A stretch of DNA of 64,000 bases. It comes from Rubrivivax sp. GTDB taxonomy: Bacteria; Pseudomonadota; Gammaproteobacteria; Burkholderiales; Burkholderiaceae. The translations under genes and the position numbers were made by a program. Of this stretch, positions 18,802 to 27,459 are shown in pieces; position 1 is the first letter of the stretch; every line of letters starts with the position of its first letter. The stretch spans positions 1 to 64,000 of the forward strand of contig JAEUOZ010000037.1 of assembly GCA_016790225.1 (NCBI GenBank). Direction: 5' to 3'. The notes under the pieces are model-generated. The model had not been told where the DNA came from and ran no database searches. It saw only the letters and a list, made by a program, of their open reading frames with translations.

Positions 18802-19881
18802 ATGGAACGTCGTTCCTTCGTACGCGGTGCCGGCCTGGCCGGTGTCCTGGCTGCCGGAGTGGCACCTGCCGTCCACGCCCAGCCGGCGATCCGCTGGCGC
18901 CTGACCTCGAGCTTCCCCAAGTCGCTCGACACCTTGTTCGGCGTGAATGATGTGTTTGCCAAGCTGGTCAGCCAGATGACCGGCGGCAAGTTCCAGATCA
19001 CCATCCACGCGCCTGGCGAACTGGTGCCGGCCTTCGGCACGGTCGATGCGCTGCAGAACGGCACCGTCGAGGCCGCCAACACCGCCCCGTACTACTACTT
19101 CGGCAAGGACGAGACCTTCGCCCTGGGCTGCGCGATCCCCTTCGGCCTGAACAGCCGCCAGATGACCGCCTGGATGTACGAAGGCAACGGCCTCACGCTG
19201 ATGCGCGAGTTCTACCGCGGCTACAACATCATCAGTTTCCCGATGGGCAACACCGGCGCCCAGATGGGCGGCTGGTTCCGCAAGGAAATCAAGTCGCTGG
19301 CCGATTTCAAGGGCACGAAGTTCCGCGTGGGCGGCTTTGCCGGCAAGGTGGTCGAGCGCATCGGCGGCGTGCCGCAGAACATCCCCGGCGGCGAGATCTA
19401 CCAGGCGCTGGAGAAGGGCACGATCGATGCCGCCGAGTGGGTCGGCCCCTATGACGACCAGAAGCTCGGCTTCTTCAAGGTCGCGCCCAACTATGCCTAC
19501 CCGGGCTGGTGGGAAGGCGGTCCTCAGCTGGACCTGCACATCAACACCAAGGCCTGGGATTCGCTGTCGGGCGAGTACAAGGCCATCGTCGAAGCGGCTG
19601 CCGCCTATGCGCACGTGGACATGCAGGCCAAGTACGACGGCAAGAACGCCGCCTCGCTGAAGCAGCTGGTGGCCGGCGGCGCCAAGCTCTTCCCCTTCCC
19701 GAAGGACCTGATGGACGCGGCCTTCAAGGAAGCCATGGCGCTGTACGACGAAATCGGCGCCAAGAACCCCAACTGGCGCAAGGTGTACGCGGATTACAGC
19801 AACTTCCGCCGCGACGCCAACCTGTGGTTCCGCTTCACCGAGGCACGTTTCGACAACTACATGCAGAGCGTCAAGCTCTGA
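18802..19881 (+). CDS. TRAP transporter solute receptor (DctP family), Tat-exported
   Basis: A 359-residue periplasmic receptor. The N-terminus MERRSFVRGAGLAGVLAAG is a twin-arginine signal, with cleavage after AVHA at residue 26. The mature protein has the DctP fold motifs WRLTSSFPKSLDTL, GTVDALQNGTVEA and KFRVGGFAGKVVERIGG, close to receptors for 2-oxoacids or lactate. The ATG at 18802 has an ideal GAGGAG upstream, so the longer open frame was rejected. No dctQ or dctM permease gene lies nearby, so its membrane partners are elsewhere. A strong terminator follows it. Confidence 0.88.
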   Translation: MERRSFVRGAGLAGVLAAGVAPAVHAQPAIRWRLTSSFPKSLDTLFGVNDVFAKLVSQMTGGKFQITIHAPGELVPAFGTVDALQNGTVEAANTAPYYYFGKDETFALGCAIPFGLNSRQMTAWMYEGNGLTLMREFYRGYNIISFPMGNTGAQMGGWFRKEIKSLADFKGTKFRVGGFAGKVVERIGGVPQNIPGGEIYQALEKGTIDAAEWVGPYDDQKLGFFKVAPNYAYPGWWEGGPQLDLHINTKAWDSLSGEYKAIVEAAAAYAHVDMQAKYDGKNAASLKQLVAGGAKLFPFPKDLMDAAFKEAMALYDEIGAKNPNWRKVYADYSNFRRDANLWFRFTEARFDNYMQSVKL

Positions 19882-19931
19882 GCCCGCAGCGCGCTTCTGG
19901 AGCCCAGGCTCCAGAGCGGCTTGCCAGAATC

Positions 19932-19957
19932 AGCCCCGGCCCAGCCGGGGCTTTTTT
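19932..19957 (+). terminator. Intrinsic terminator after the TRAP receptor gene
   Basis: AGCCCCGGC-CCA-GCCGGGGCT forms a 9-bp perfect stem followed by a run of T, a textbook Rho-independent terminator about 50 bases after the stop at 19881. A second hairpin (TCTGGAGCC-CA-GGCTCCAGA) lies between the stop codon and this terminator. Confidence 0.85.
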
Positions 19958-19969
19958 CATTCAGCGCCC

Positions 19970-20683
19970 ATGGACGGCCCAAGCGCGATCTCAGCCATCA
20001 CCGGACTCATCGATACCGTCTCGCGCGAGCGCGCGGCGCGGCGGCAGGACCCTGCACTGGGCTGCGTCGCGCAGGCCGTGCGCCGCTACCAGGCGGCGAG
20101 ATTCCGCAGCACCTATGCCGACCTGCTGGCCCACCCCAGCACCCGCAATGCCGCACTCTTCTTCCTGAACGAGCTCTACGGCGAGCAGGACTTCCTGGAG
20201 CGCGATGCGCAGTTCCGCCGCATCGTTCCGGCGCTGGTGCGGCTCTTCCCCGGCGAGGTGGTGAATACCGTGCACCAGCTGGCCGAGCTGCACGCCTTGT
20301 CGGAGCAGCTGGACAGCCGCATGGCAGCGGCCCTGATCAGCGCCGGCCAGGCAACGGCTGGCGACGCGATGCCGCTGCAGGCCGGGGAATACGGCGTCGC
20401 GTGGCGCCAGGTCGGTGAGCCTGCGCAGCGTGAGCGCCAGATCGAACTGGTGGGCCTGGTGGGCCATTCGCTGCTGCGCTACACCACCCACCCTTCGCTG
20501 GGCCGCGCGCTGCGGCTGATGCGGCTGCCGGCGAGGGCAGCCGGCCTGTCGGCACTGCAGGCCTTTCTGGAACGCGGCTTCGACACCTTCGGCGCCCTGC
20601 CGGATGCGCCGCTGTTCATCCGCACGGTGACCGGCCGCGAGCGCGAGCTGGCACGGCTGTTGTTTGCCGACAGCACCGGCTGA
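19970..20683 (+). CDS. Conserved hypothetical protein (FFLNELYG-type)
   Basis: A 237-residue soluble, mostly helical protein with no signal peptide or membrane segment. A distinctive stretch, NAALFFLNELYGEQDF followed by RDAQFRRIVPALVRLFP, is of a kind kept in uncharacterised betaproteobacterial proteins, but no known domain or catalytic motif is visible. The ATG at 19970 lies 13 bases after the T-run of the preceding terminator, leaving little room for its own promoter, and no good Shine-Dalgarno sequence is seen. MscS follows 114 bp downstream on the same strand. No function is proposed. Confidence 0.72.
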   Translation: MDGPSAISAITGLIDTVSRERAARRQDPALGCVAQAVRRYQAARFRSTYADLLAHPSTRNAALFFLNELYGEQDFLERDAQFRRIVPALVRLFPGEVVNTVHQLAELHALSEQLDSRMAAALISAGQATAGDAMPLQAGEYGVAWRQVGEPAQRERQIELVGLVGHSLLRYTTHPSLGRALRLMRLPARAAGLSALQAFLERGFDTFGALPDAPLFIRTVTGRERELARLLFADSTG

Positions 20684-20797
20684 ACAAGGTCGCCGGCACT
20701 TCGTGAAGAAGTGCGCAGAGGCAGGGCGAGCCCTGACGCGGATTTCACGAAGCACGAGCACACTCGCGCCCGAAAACAACCCCACAGGAGGTCCTTC

Positions 20798-21613
20798 ATG
20801 GACATGAACTCGATACAGACGTTTCTGAGCACGACGGCCAGCGAGCTGGCGATCAAGGTCTTCGCCGCCATCGCCTTCTGGATCGTCGGCCGCTGGCTCA
20901 TCGCCCGCGTGATCGGCCTGATCCAGGCGGCGATGAACCGCAACAACGTCGACCCGACGCTCACCAAGTACCTGGGCAGCATCGTCGCGATCGCCCTGAA
21001 CATCGCGCTGGTCCTGGGCATCCTGGGCTACTTCGGGATCCAGACCACCTCGTTCGCTGCGATGCTGGCGGGCGCGGGTGTGGCCATCGGCGCAGCCTGG
21101 AGCGGCCTGCTGGGCAACTTTGCCGCAGGCGCCTTCATGCTGATCCTGCGGCCCTTCAAGGTGGGCGATTTCGTGAGCGTGGGTGGCGTCACCGGCACCG
21201 TGCGTGAGCTGGGATTGTTCGGCACCACCGTCGTCACGCCCGACAACGTGATGACCATCGTGGGCAACGGCAAGATCTTCGGCGACACGATCCAGAACTT
21301 CTCCGTGCTGCCGGCACGCCGGGTCGAGCGGGTCGCCCAACTCGCCGGTTCAGTGGATCCGATCGAGGCGGTCACGCGCTTCCGCGAGGCCGTGGCGCGC
21401 ATTCCGAACATCAGCAAGGACATGCCGCCCGAAGTGAACCTGCTGGACATGAACCTCAACGGCCCGGTAATCGCCGTGCGCCCCTATTGCCACACGGATC
21501 ACTACTGGCAGGTCTACTTCGACACCAACGAGGCGATCGTCCGCACCTGCCGCGAAGCCGGCTGGCCGGCGCCGATGCCGCACGCCGTGCAGTACATGGT
21601 CAACAAGGCCTGA
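20798..21613 (+). CDS. Small-conductance mechanosensitive channel (MscS family)
   Basis: A 271-residue channel of the standard MscS size. Three N-terminal hydrophobic helices are followed by the pore helix AAMLAGAGVAIGAAWSGLLGNFAAGAF with alternating Gly and Ala. The beta domain then has RPFKVGDFVSVGGVTGTVRELGLFGTTV and the C-terminal alpha/beta domain ends normally. It should open under membrane tension and release solutes on hypo-osmotic shock. An AGGAGG ribosome binding site fixes the start at 20798; the longer open frame was rejected. Confidence 0.93.
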   Translation: MDMNSIQTFLSTTASELAIKVFAAIAFWIVGRWLIARVIGLIQAAMNRNNVDPTLTKYLGSIVAIALNIALVLGILGYFGIQTTSFAAMLAGAGVAIGAAWSGLLGNFAAGAFMLILRPFKVGDFVSVGGVTGTVRELGLFGTTVVTPDNVMTIVGNGKIFGDTIQNFSVLPARRVERVAQLAGSVDPIEAVTRFREAVARIPNISKDMPPEVNLLDMNLNGPVIAVRPYCHTDHYWQVYFDTNEAIVRTCREAGWPAPMPHAVQYMVNKA

Positions 21614-21649
21614 GAAGCGACCAGGCCGCGCGGGCCTGCCGCCCAGCGT

Positions 21650-22699
21650 TCAATCCGGCAGCCCGCGCCACTGCAGCGCCGCTTCGTCGATGCCATAGAG
21701 GTTGATCAGCGCATCGACGATGCGCGCGCTCATGTCCTGCACGATGAAGTCATCGGCGGGCTCCGTGAGGTAGAGGTAGCTGCCACCGGGCTCTTCAGGG
21801 GCCGCGAAGTCGTAGGTCGTCACGAGTTCGCGGCGCACTGAGGCCGCCAGCTGCAGGTCGGGGGGCAGCTGGCTGTTGGAGGCCAGCTCGCACTGCAGGG
21901 CACCGTCTTCGCCCAGCGTGATCAGCACCAGGTCGATGGGCGCCTCCTCCCCTTCGACGAAGACCATCAGCCCTTCGGCTTGCGCCTCGTCCATCATCGC
22001 CAGCAGCGCCTCGGCCAGTGCCTGCGAGGTCTCGCTGGGCTCGAAGGACGTGCCGTCTTCGGGCGCTGCATCCGCACCGTCGTCGGCGCCCGTCTCGGCG
22101 CGGGCGTCGCCCGCATGTTCGGCCCAGCCGATCTGATCAAGCCGCTCGCGCAGGCTGCTGACCAGTTGCGCGAAGTTCGCACCGCGGTGCATGTCCGGCG
22201 TCAGGGTGTTCATGTCCTTCAGCAGCGAGGTCATGCGCGAGACGTGATCGCGGATGCTGTCGTAGTTGTTCAGGTCTTCGGTGATGCCCTGCAGGTTGGA
22301 CAGATCCTTCATGGAGCGCACCGATTCGCCCAGCCCCTGTTTCTTGTCTTCCCAGTACTTCACGTAGCCCAGGCGGCGCTGCGGATCGTAGATGTCAGCG
22401 CTGGAGAGCACGACGGGAAAGATGCGCTGATGCACATCGCCGTTCCTGGCCATCGCCACCAGCTCGTACATGGTGTTGGGTGACTTGAGGTAGTCGTCGC
22501 AGATGACCACCACCACGCAGCTGCCGCGGCCGATCTCCTGCATGAACTCGCTGATGCGGCCCTTGTAGCCCAGATCGCGCTTGTCGCGCACGAAGGGAAT
22601 GCCCTCGGCCTGCATCACGGCGTCGATGGCATCGACCACCCGCTCGCCCTCGCCGCCCCATTTGTAAGAGACATAGACCCGCGGTCCGGTTTCGTTCAT
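21650..22699 (-). CDS. TIR-domain protein with TY-Chap-like C-terminal domain
   Basis: A 349-residue soluble protein. Residues ~6-130 form a TIR domain: strand PRVYVSYKWG, the loop DLGYKGRIS, core strand GSCVVVVICDDYL, and SPNTMYELVAMA with Glu79 at the position of the TIR NADase catalytic glutamate. A helical linker (130-190) and an acidic linker (195-222) lead to residues ~224-335. These resemble a TY-Chap/YbjN-like chaperone fold: ALQCELASNSQLPPDL matches the family's E..SN..L pattern. Bacterial TIR proteins often act in NAD-depleting or cyclic-ADP-ribose immunity, so a conflict or effector role is inferred. No effector partner gene adjoins it; MscS is convergent, and the oxidoreductase gene lies upstream on the same strand. 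Confidence 0.75.
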   Translation of the reverse strand: MNETGPRVYVSYKWGGEGERVVDAIDAVMQAEGIPFVRDKRDLGYKGRISEFMQEIGRGSCVVVVICDDYLKSPNTMYELVAMARNGDVHQRIFPVVLSSADIYDPQRRLGYVKYWEDKKQGLGESVRSMKDLSNLQGITEDLNNYDSIRDHVSRMTSLLKDMNTLTPDMHRGANFAQLVSSLRERLDQIGWAEHAGDARAETGADDGADAAPEDGTSFEPSETSQALAEALLAMMDEAQAEGLMVFVEGEEAPIDLVLITLGEDGALQCELASNSQLPPDLQLAASVRRELVTTYDFAAPEEPGGSYLYLTEPADDFIVQDMSARIVDALINLYGIDEAALQWRGLPD

Positions 22700-22789
22700 C
22701 GCTGCACCTCCGTGCCTGGAAGGGCCGCCATGATCGGGCGGACCGCCCTGCTTTGCCCAGCGGGTAAAGCCGGAGCCGGGCCGCGGAAC

Positions 22790-24445
22790 TCAGCTCTCTT
22801 CCGGAACCATCTCGATGGCGCCACAGGGGCATTCCTGCACGCAGATGCCGCAGCCCTTGCAGTAGTCGTACTTGAACTCAAAGCGCTGGCCGGGGCCCAG
22901 CTTGGTGACGGCGTTGTCCGGGCAGACGCCGTAGCAGTTGTCGCACTCGAAGCAGTTGCCGCAGCTGAGGCAGCGGCGTGCCTCGAAGAGGGCGTTGTCT
23001 TCCGTCAGCCCGCCCTGCACTTCGTCGAAGCTGCTGGTGCGGCGCGCGGCATCCAGTTGCGGGCGCACGGTCTTGGGCGCATCGGCGTAGTACCAGGTAT
23101 TCAGCTGATCGAAGCCGGCAATGGCATGCCGGGGCGGCGTCTGCGCCGCCACATCGGCGGCGCTGAGCCCCTGCAGCCAGGCATCGATGTGCCGCGCGGC
23201 CTTCTTGCCATGCCCCACGGCGACGGTGACGTTGCGCTCGGCCGGCACCATGTCGCCACCGGCAAACAGGCCCGCCCGCCCGGTCATGAGCGTCTGCGGA
23301 TCCACCTGCACCACGCCGTCCTTGACGGCCAGGCCGGGTACACCTTCCAGGAAACCCAGGTCCACATCCTGGCCCAGGGCCAGCACCAGGCTGTCGGCCT
23401 GCAGGGTCTCGAACTCGCCGCTGGGCTGCGGGTTGCCCTGGGCATCGAGTGTCATCTTCTCGATCGTCAGCTCGCCGTCCTCGCCCTGCTGCTTGATGGT
23501 GCTCAGCCACTTGACCATCACGCCTTCCTGCAGCGCCTCTTCCACCTCGAAATCATGCGCCGGCATCTTCTCGCGCGTGCGGCGGTAGACGATGATGGCC
23601 TCGGTGGCGCCCAGGCGCCGCGCCGTGCGCGCCACGTCGATGGCGGTATTGCCGCCGCCGTAGACCACCACGCGGCGGCCCAGCATGGGCTTGTCCTCGC
23701 CTTCCATGCTGCGCAGCACGGAGACGGCATCCAGGATGCGCGAGCCGTCCTTGGCCGGGATCCAGGCGCGCCGGGCGATGTGCGCCCCCACGGCCAGGAA
23801 GGCGGCATCGAAGCCGCCCTGCGCCAGGGTCTCTTCCAGCGCGCTGACCTTGGCGTTCAGCTGCACCTGCACGCCCATGTCGATGATGCGCTGCATCTCG
23901 GCCTGCAGCACTTCGCGCGGCAGGCGGTACTGCGGGATACCGAAGCGCATCATGCCGCCCATCAGCGGGCCCGCTTCCATCACCGTGACGCGGTGGCCGC
24001 GCCGGCGCAGGTGATAGGCCGCGCTCATGCCGGACGGCCCGGCGCCCACCACCAGCACGTGCCGGCCGGTCTCCAGCGGCGGCAGCTCGAAGCGCCAGCC
24101 GCGCCGCAGCGCCTCGTCGCCCAGGAAGCGCTCCACCGAGTTGATGCCCACGGCCTCGTCCAGGCGGCCACGGTTGCAGGCGCCTTCGCAGCTGTGATAG
24201 CAGACGCGGCCCATGATGGCCGGAAAGGGGTTGTCGCGCGTGAGATGGCGCCACGCCGCTTCGTAGTGGCCGCTCTCGGCGTGGAAGAGCCAGCCCTGGA
24301 TGTCTTCACCGGCGGGGCACTGCGCATTGCAGGGCGGCAGGCGGTCCACATACACAGGCCGCTGGGTGCGCCAGCTGCCCGTCTTGTTGGCCAGCGAGGA
24401 GCCGGGGTCCAGCGTGATGGCAAAGGGCTTGGTCGACTGGTTCAT
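22790..24445 (-). CDS. GltD-like FAD/NAD(P) oxidoreductase fused to a ferredoxin-type 4Fe-4S domain
   Basis: A 551-residue electron transfer protein. The N-terminal domain has the cysteine cluster CNAQCPAGEDIQGW and later CYHSCEGAC, as in the glutamate synthase small subunit. Two dinucleotide folds follow, VVGAGPSGMSAAYHLRRRG for FAD and VVYGGGNTAIDVARTARRLG for NAD(P), with LFAGGD near residue 400. The C-terminus carries CLSCGNCFECDNCYGVCP and CKGCGICVQECPCGAI, enough for two 4Fe-4S clusters. It overlaps the porB stop by four bases (ATGA), so it very likely serves the oxidoreductase as the electron carrier module in place of a separate delta subunit, linking it to NAD(P)H. Confidence 0.88.
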   Translation of the reverse strand: MNQSTKPFAITLDPGSSLANKTGSWRTQRPVYVDRLPPCNAQCPAGEDIQGWLFHAESGHYEAAWRHLTRDNPFPAIMGRVCYHSCEGACNRGRLDEAVGINSVERFLGDEALRRGWRFELPPLETGRHVLVVGAGPSGMSAAYHLRRRGHRVTVMEAGPLMGGMMRFGIPQYRLPREVLQAEMQRIIDMGVQVQLNAKVSALEETLAQGGFDAAFLAVGAHIARRAWIPAKDGSRILDAVSVLRSMEGEDKPMLGRRVVVYGGGNTAIDVARTARRLGATEAIIVYRRTREKMPAHDFEVEEALQEGVMVKWLSTIKQQGEDGELTIEKMTLDAQGNPQPSGEFETLQADSLVLALGQDVDLGFLEGVPGLAVKDGVVQVDPQTLMTGRAGLFAGGDMVPAERNVTVAVGHGKKAARHIDAWLQGLSAADVAAQTPPRHAIAGFDQLNTWYYADAPKTVRPQLDAARRTSSFDEVQGGLTEDNALFEARRCLSCGNCFECDNCYGVCPDNAVTKLGPGQRFEFKYDYCKGCGICVQECPCGAIEMVPEES

Positions 24446-25464
24446 GCGGGCACTCCGGCGTCATCCAGCAGGGCAAAGCGGCGGATGTTGCGATCGGCCT
24501 CGGCCTGGATGCGGGCCACGACATCGGGCCGGCCTTTCGGGCCGAACAGGTGCGCAAAGCGTTTCTGGGGTTGGAGGTAGGCTTCCACCGGCTGCCGGTG
24601 GCGGATCCGCGTGACCGCCGTCACCTCGCCGTGCTCAGCCTCGAACTCGGGGAACAGGCCGGTCTCGCGCGCGAGCCGGGCCAGCCGGATGGTGTCCTGG
24701 CTGGCCGAGCCCCAGCCCAGCGGGCAAGGCACCAGGATGTGCAGGTAGCGCGCGCCGCGCAGGCTCATCGCCCGCGTCACCTTGGCCTCCAGATCGCGCA
24801 AATCGGCCACGGTGGCGGTGGCCACGTAAGGGATCTCGTGTGCCATCGCGATCAGCGGCAGGTTCTTGCCCTGGCCGAACTCGGCACCGGGCTCGGCACC
24901 CACGGCCATCGTGGTGGCCGTGCGCGCGCCCGCTGGCGTGGCGCTGCTGCGCTGCACGCCGGTATTCATGTAGGCCTCGTTGTCGTAGCAGATGTAGAGC
25001 ACGTCATCGTTGCGCTCGAACATGCCCGACAGGCACCCGAAGCCGATGTCCGTCGTGCCGCCATCACCGCCCTGAGCGATGACGCGGGTTGCGGGCCGCG
25101 GCCCCAGCCCGGCCTTGAGCGATTTCACTTTCAGCGCCGCCGCGATGCCGGTGCCCACCGCCGCCGCATTGCCGAAGAGGCTGTGGATCCAGGGCAGCTG
25201 CCAGCTGGTCTCCGGGTAGGGCGTGGAAAACACCTCCAGGCAGCCGGTGGCGTTGGCGGCGATCAGCTGCCCCTGCGTGGCGCGCATGGCGGCATCCACC
25301 GCATAACGCGCGCCCAGGGCCTCGCCGCAGCCCTGGCAGGCGCGGTGGCCGCTGTTCAGGCTGTTGCTGCGCTCGGCGCTGGCCTGCACGCTGCGGTCCT
25401 CGGGCGCCAGCAGGCGGTTGCCCACCGTGAAGGTGCCGGTCTGGTAGAACTTGACGCTGTTCAT
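24442..25464 (-). CDS. porB: 2-oxoacid (pyruvate):ferredoxin oxidoreductase, beta subunit
   Basis: A 340-residue TPP-binding subunit. The TPP/Mg motif GDGGTTDIGFGCLSG ends about 30 residues later in ICYDNEAYMNTG. Cysteines for the proximal 4Fe-4S cluster are in RACQGCGEAL, NATGC and PCPLGWG. This is the archaeal-style split PorB. The ATG at 25464 with GAGGGG upstream was chosen over a GTG four codons earlier. It lies eight bases after porA and overlaps the downstream flavoprotein gene by four bases. Pyruvate is the most likely substrate given the neighbouring PEP synthase. Confidence 0.88.
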   Translation of the reverse strand: MNSVKFYQTGTFTVGNRLLAPEDRSVQASAERSNSLNSGHRACQGCGEALGARYAVDAAMRATQGQLIAANATGCLEVFSTPYPETSWQLPWIHSLFGNAAAVGTGIAAALKVKSLKAGLGPRPATRVIAQGGDGGTTDIGFGCLSGMFERNDDVLYICYDNEAYMNTGVQRSSATPAGARTATTMAVGAEPGAEFGQGKNLPLIAMAHEIPYVATATVADLRDLEAKVTRAMSLRGARYLHILVPCPLGWGSASQDTIRLARLARETGLFPEFEAEHGEVTAVTRIRHRQPVEAYLQPQKRFAHLFGPKGRPDVVARIQAEADRNIRRFALLDDAGVPA

Positions 25465-25472
25465 GCTGCCCC

Positions 25473-26729
25473 TCACGAAACCTTGGACGCCACGGTGCCC
25501 AGATCGCGCAATAGGTTTTCGGCGATGGGGCCGCTGCGGCGTGTCGCGGCCTCGCGCTGCAGCTGGCGCTCGACGATGCGCTGATCCAGATCCAGGAAGC
25601 TCAAGGGTTCCAGGCGATCTGTCACGGCCTCGCGCAGCATGCGCGCCAGCGAGGCCTTGGTGATCGCGCGCCCGCCCAGGCCGGCCACCACGGTGTAGCC
25701 CTTCAGGGACAGCCCGCTGAGCGCCAGGCGCACATCGGTGCTCACCACGCCGCCCAGCCCCACGCTGAAGCTCTTTTCCAGCACCACCACGCGCTGCGCG
25801 CCCTGCAGTGCCTCGCGCACCGCTGCCAGCGGGAAAGGCCGGTAGCTCTGGATGCCCAGCACGCCGATCTTCAGGCCCGCCTCGCGCAGCTCTTCCACGG
25901 TGTCGCGCAGCGTGCCGATCACCGAGCCCAGCGCCACCACGATGGTCTGTGCGTCCTCGCAGTGGTAGCGCCGCACCAGGCCACCCGTGGTGCGGCCGAA
26001 GCGCTCGGCAAATTCCGCGGCCAGCTCCGGGATGCGCTGCAGCGCCATGCCCTGCTTGGCGTGAGCCAGGTAGCGCACCTCCATGAAGGCCTCGGGCCCG
26101 ACCATCGCCCCAATGCTCACCGGCTCCGCCGGATCCAGCACCTGGCGCGGCTCATACGGCGGCAGAAAGGCATCGACCGCGGCCTGATCGGGCAGGGTCA
26201 CGCGCTCCACCGCGTGGGTCAGGATGAAGCCGTCCATGCACACCATCACCGGCATGCTCAGCTCCTCGGCCAGCTTGAAGGCCTGGATGTGCAGGTCCAC
26301 CGCCTCCTGGTTGTGGGCCGCAAACAGTTGAATCCAGCCGCAGTCGCGCTGGCTCATGCTGTCGCTGTGGTCGTTCCAGATGTTGATGGGTGCGCCGATG
26401 GCGCGGTTGGCCACCGTCATCACGATGGGCAGGCCCAGGCCGCTGGCGTTGTAGACCGCCTCCACCATGAACAGCAGCCCCTGGCTGGCGGTGGCGGTGT
26501 AGGCGCGCGCGCCGGCCGCACTGGCGCCGATGGCCACGCTCATGGCCGCGAACTCGCTCTCCACATTGATGAATTCGCAGGGTGCCAGCGCCCCGCTCTT
26601 CACGATTTCACCCAGGCCTTCGACGATGTGTGTCTGCGGGCTGATGGGATAGGCGCAGATCACCTCCGGCCGGCACAGGGCCACGGCCTCGGCCACCGCG
26701 CGGGAGCCTTCAATCTGTCGGATGCTCAT
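25473..26729 (-). CDS. porA: 2-oxoacid (pyruvate):ferredoxin oxidoreductase, alpha subunit
   Basis: A 418-residue subunit with the pyrimidine-binding half of the TPP site: GSRAVAEAVALCRPEVICAYPISPQT, the glutamate in VESEFAAMSVAIGASAAGAR, and TATASQGLLFMVEAVYNASG. The C-terminal domain with GVLGIQSYRPFPLAAVREAL is the usual domain III. The start at 26729 lies inside the last 20 bases of porG, so translation is probably coupled. The subunit catalyses CoA-dependent oxidative decarboxylation of the 2-oxoacid or the reverse carboxylation. Confidence 0.9.
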   Translation of the reverse strand: MSIRQIEGSRAVAEAVALCRPEVICAYPISPQTHIVEGLGEIVKSGALAPCEFINVESEFAAMSVAIGASAAGARAYTATASQGLLFMVEAVYNASGLGLPIVMTVANRAIGAPINIWNDHSDSMSQRDCGWIQLFAAHNQEAVDLHIQAFKLAEELSMPVMVCMDGFILTHAVERVTLPDQAAVDAFLPPYEPRQVLDPAEPVSIGAMVGPEAFMEVRYLAHAKQGMALQRIPELAAEFAERFGRTTGGLVRRYHCEDAQTIVVALGSVIGTLRDTVEELREAGLKIGVLGIQSYRPFPLAAVREALQGAQRVVVLEKSFSVGLGGVVSTDVRLALSGLSLKGYTVVAGLGGRAITKASLARMLREAVTDRLEPLSFLDLDQRIVERQLQREAATRRSGPIAENLLRDLGTVASKVS

Positions 26730-27303
26730 GGGCCAGCTCCTCGATTTCGCGACGGACATGGTCGAAGGCCTCGCGCGCCGCGGCGACGTTGGCCTCGGCC
26801 ACCGCACCGGCAAAGGTGTGGCGGATGGCGTGCTCGACCGCCTCGATGCTCACCAGCCCGGCGAGCGCCGCAAAGCCGCCCAGCAGCACCGCGTTGGGCA
26901 GCGGGCGCTTCAGGTGCTTCATGGCGATGTCGGTGGCCGGCACGCTGGTCAGGCGTTCGTGGCGGAAGCGCCGCGAGACGTCCACCAGGCCCAGCTCGGC
27001 AAAGCTCTTGCGCGTGTTGATGAGCACCCAGCCATCCGGCTTGAGGCCCTGGAAGACATCCACCTGGTGCAGCAGCGTGGGGTCCTGCACGATCAGCACG
27101 TCGGGCTCCATGATGGGCTCGCGCAGCCGGATCTCGCGCGTGTCGATGCGGCAGAAGGCCACCACCGGCGCGCCCGTGCGCTCGCTGCCGAAGCTGGGAA
27201 AGGCCTGGGCATGGCGCCCCTGCTCGAAGGCGGCCACGGAGAGCATCTCGGCGGCCGTGACCACCCCCTGCCCGCCGCGGCCATGGATGCGGATCTGCAG
27301 CAT
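26710..27303 (-). CDS. porG: 2-oxoacid (pyruvate):ferredoxin oxidoreductase, gamma subunit
   Basis: A 197-residue subunit beginning MLQIRIHGRGGQGVVTAAEML, the hallmark of the gamma chain. FPSFGSERTGAPVVAF and LLGGFAALAGLV are also typical. It is the first gene of the operon gamma-alpha-beta-flavoprotein and has GGAGAC as ribosome binding site; the 20-codon upstream extension was rejected. It is divergent from ppsA with about 156 bp between the two starts, which suggests shared control. Confidence 0.9.
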   Translation of the reverse strand: MLQIRIHGRGGQGVVTAAEMLSVAAFEQGRHAQAFPSFGSERTGAPVVAFCRIDTREIRLREPIMEPDVLIVQDPTLLHQVDVFQGLKPDGWVLINTRKSFAELGLVDVSRRFRHERLTSVPATDIAMKHLKRPLPNAVLLGGFAALAGLVSIEAVEHAIRHTFAGAVAEANVAAAREAFDHVRREIEELAHEHPTD

Positions 27304-27353
27304 GGCTGGGGTCTCCTTTCTGGCGGCCGCCGGGCGGCCTTGGCGTTCATTGC

Positions 27354-27373
27354 GCGAACGCAAGTCTGTTCGC
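27354..27373. promoter_or_regulatory. Inverted repeat in the divergent porG-ppsA promoter region
   Basis: GCGAAC and GTTCGC form a 6-bp perfect inverted repeat separated by 8 bases. Centred about 60 bases from porG and 95 bases from ppsA, it has the geometry of a dimeric regulator site. No regulator gene adjoins it and the repeat is short, so it could be chance. Confidence 0.3.
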
Positions 27374-27459
27374 CCAGGCTTCGTAGGGGATTGAGGCGTG
27401 TCAACACCGCGTCGTCACATCGGTTCACGATCTTCATCAGGCAACCTGAGGAGACATCG

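Noticed and set aside
21622..21638. Terminator between mscS and the TIR gene
   Set aside because: CAGGCC-GCGCG-GGCCTG is only 6 bp with no T-tract on either side, too weak to call.
26722..27459. N-terminal extension of ppsA across porG
   Set aside because: The frame is open, but it would be antisense to porG. The GAGGAG site before 27460 and normal PEP synthase length show the true start.
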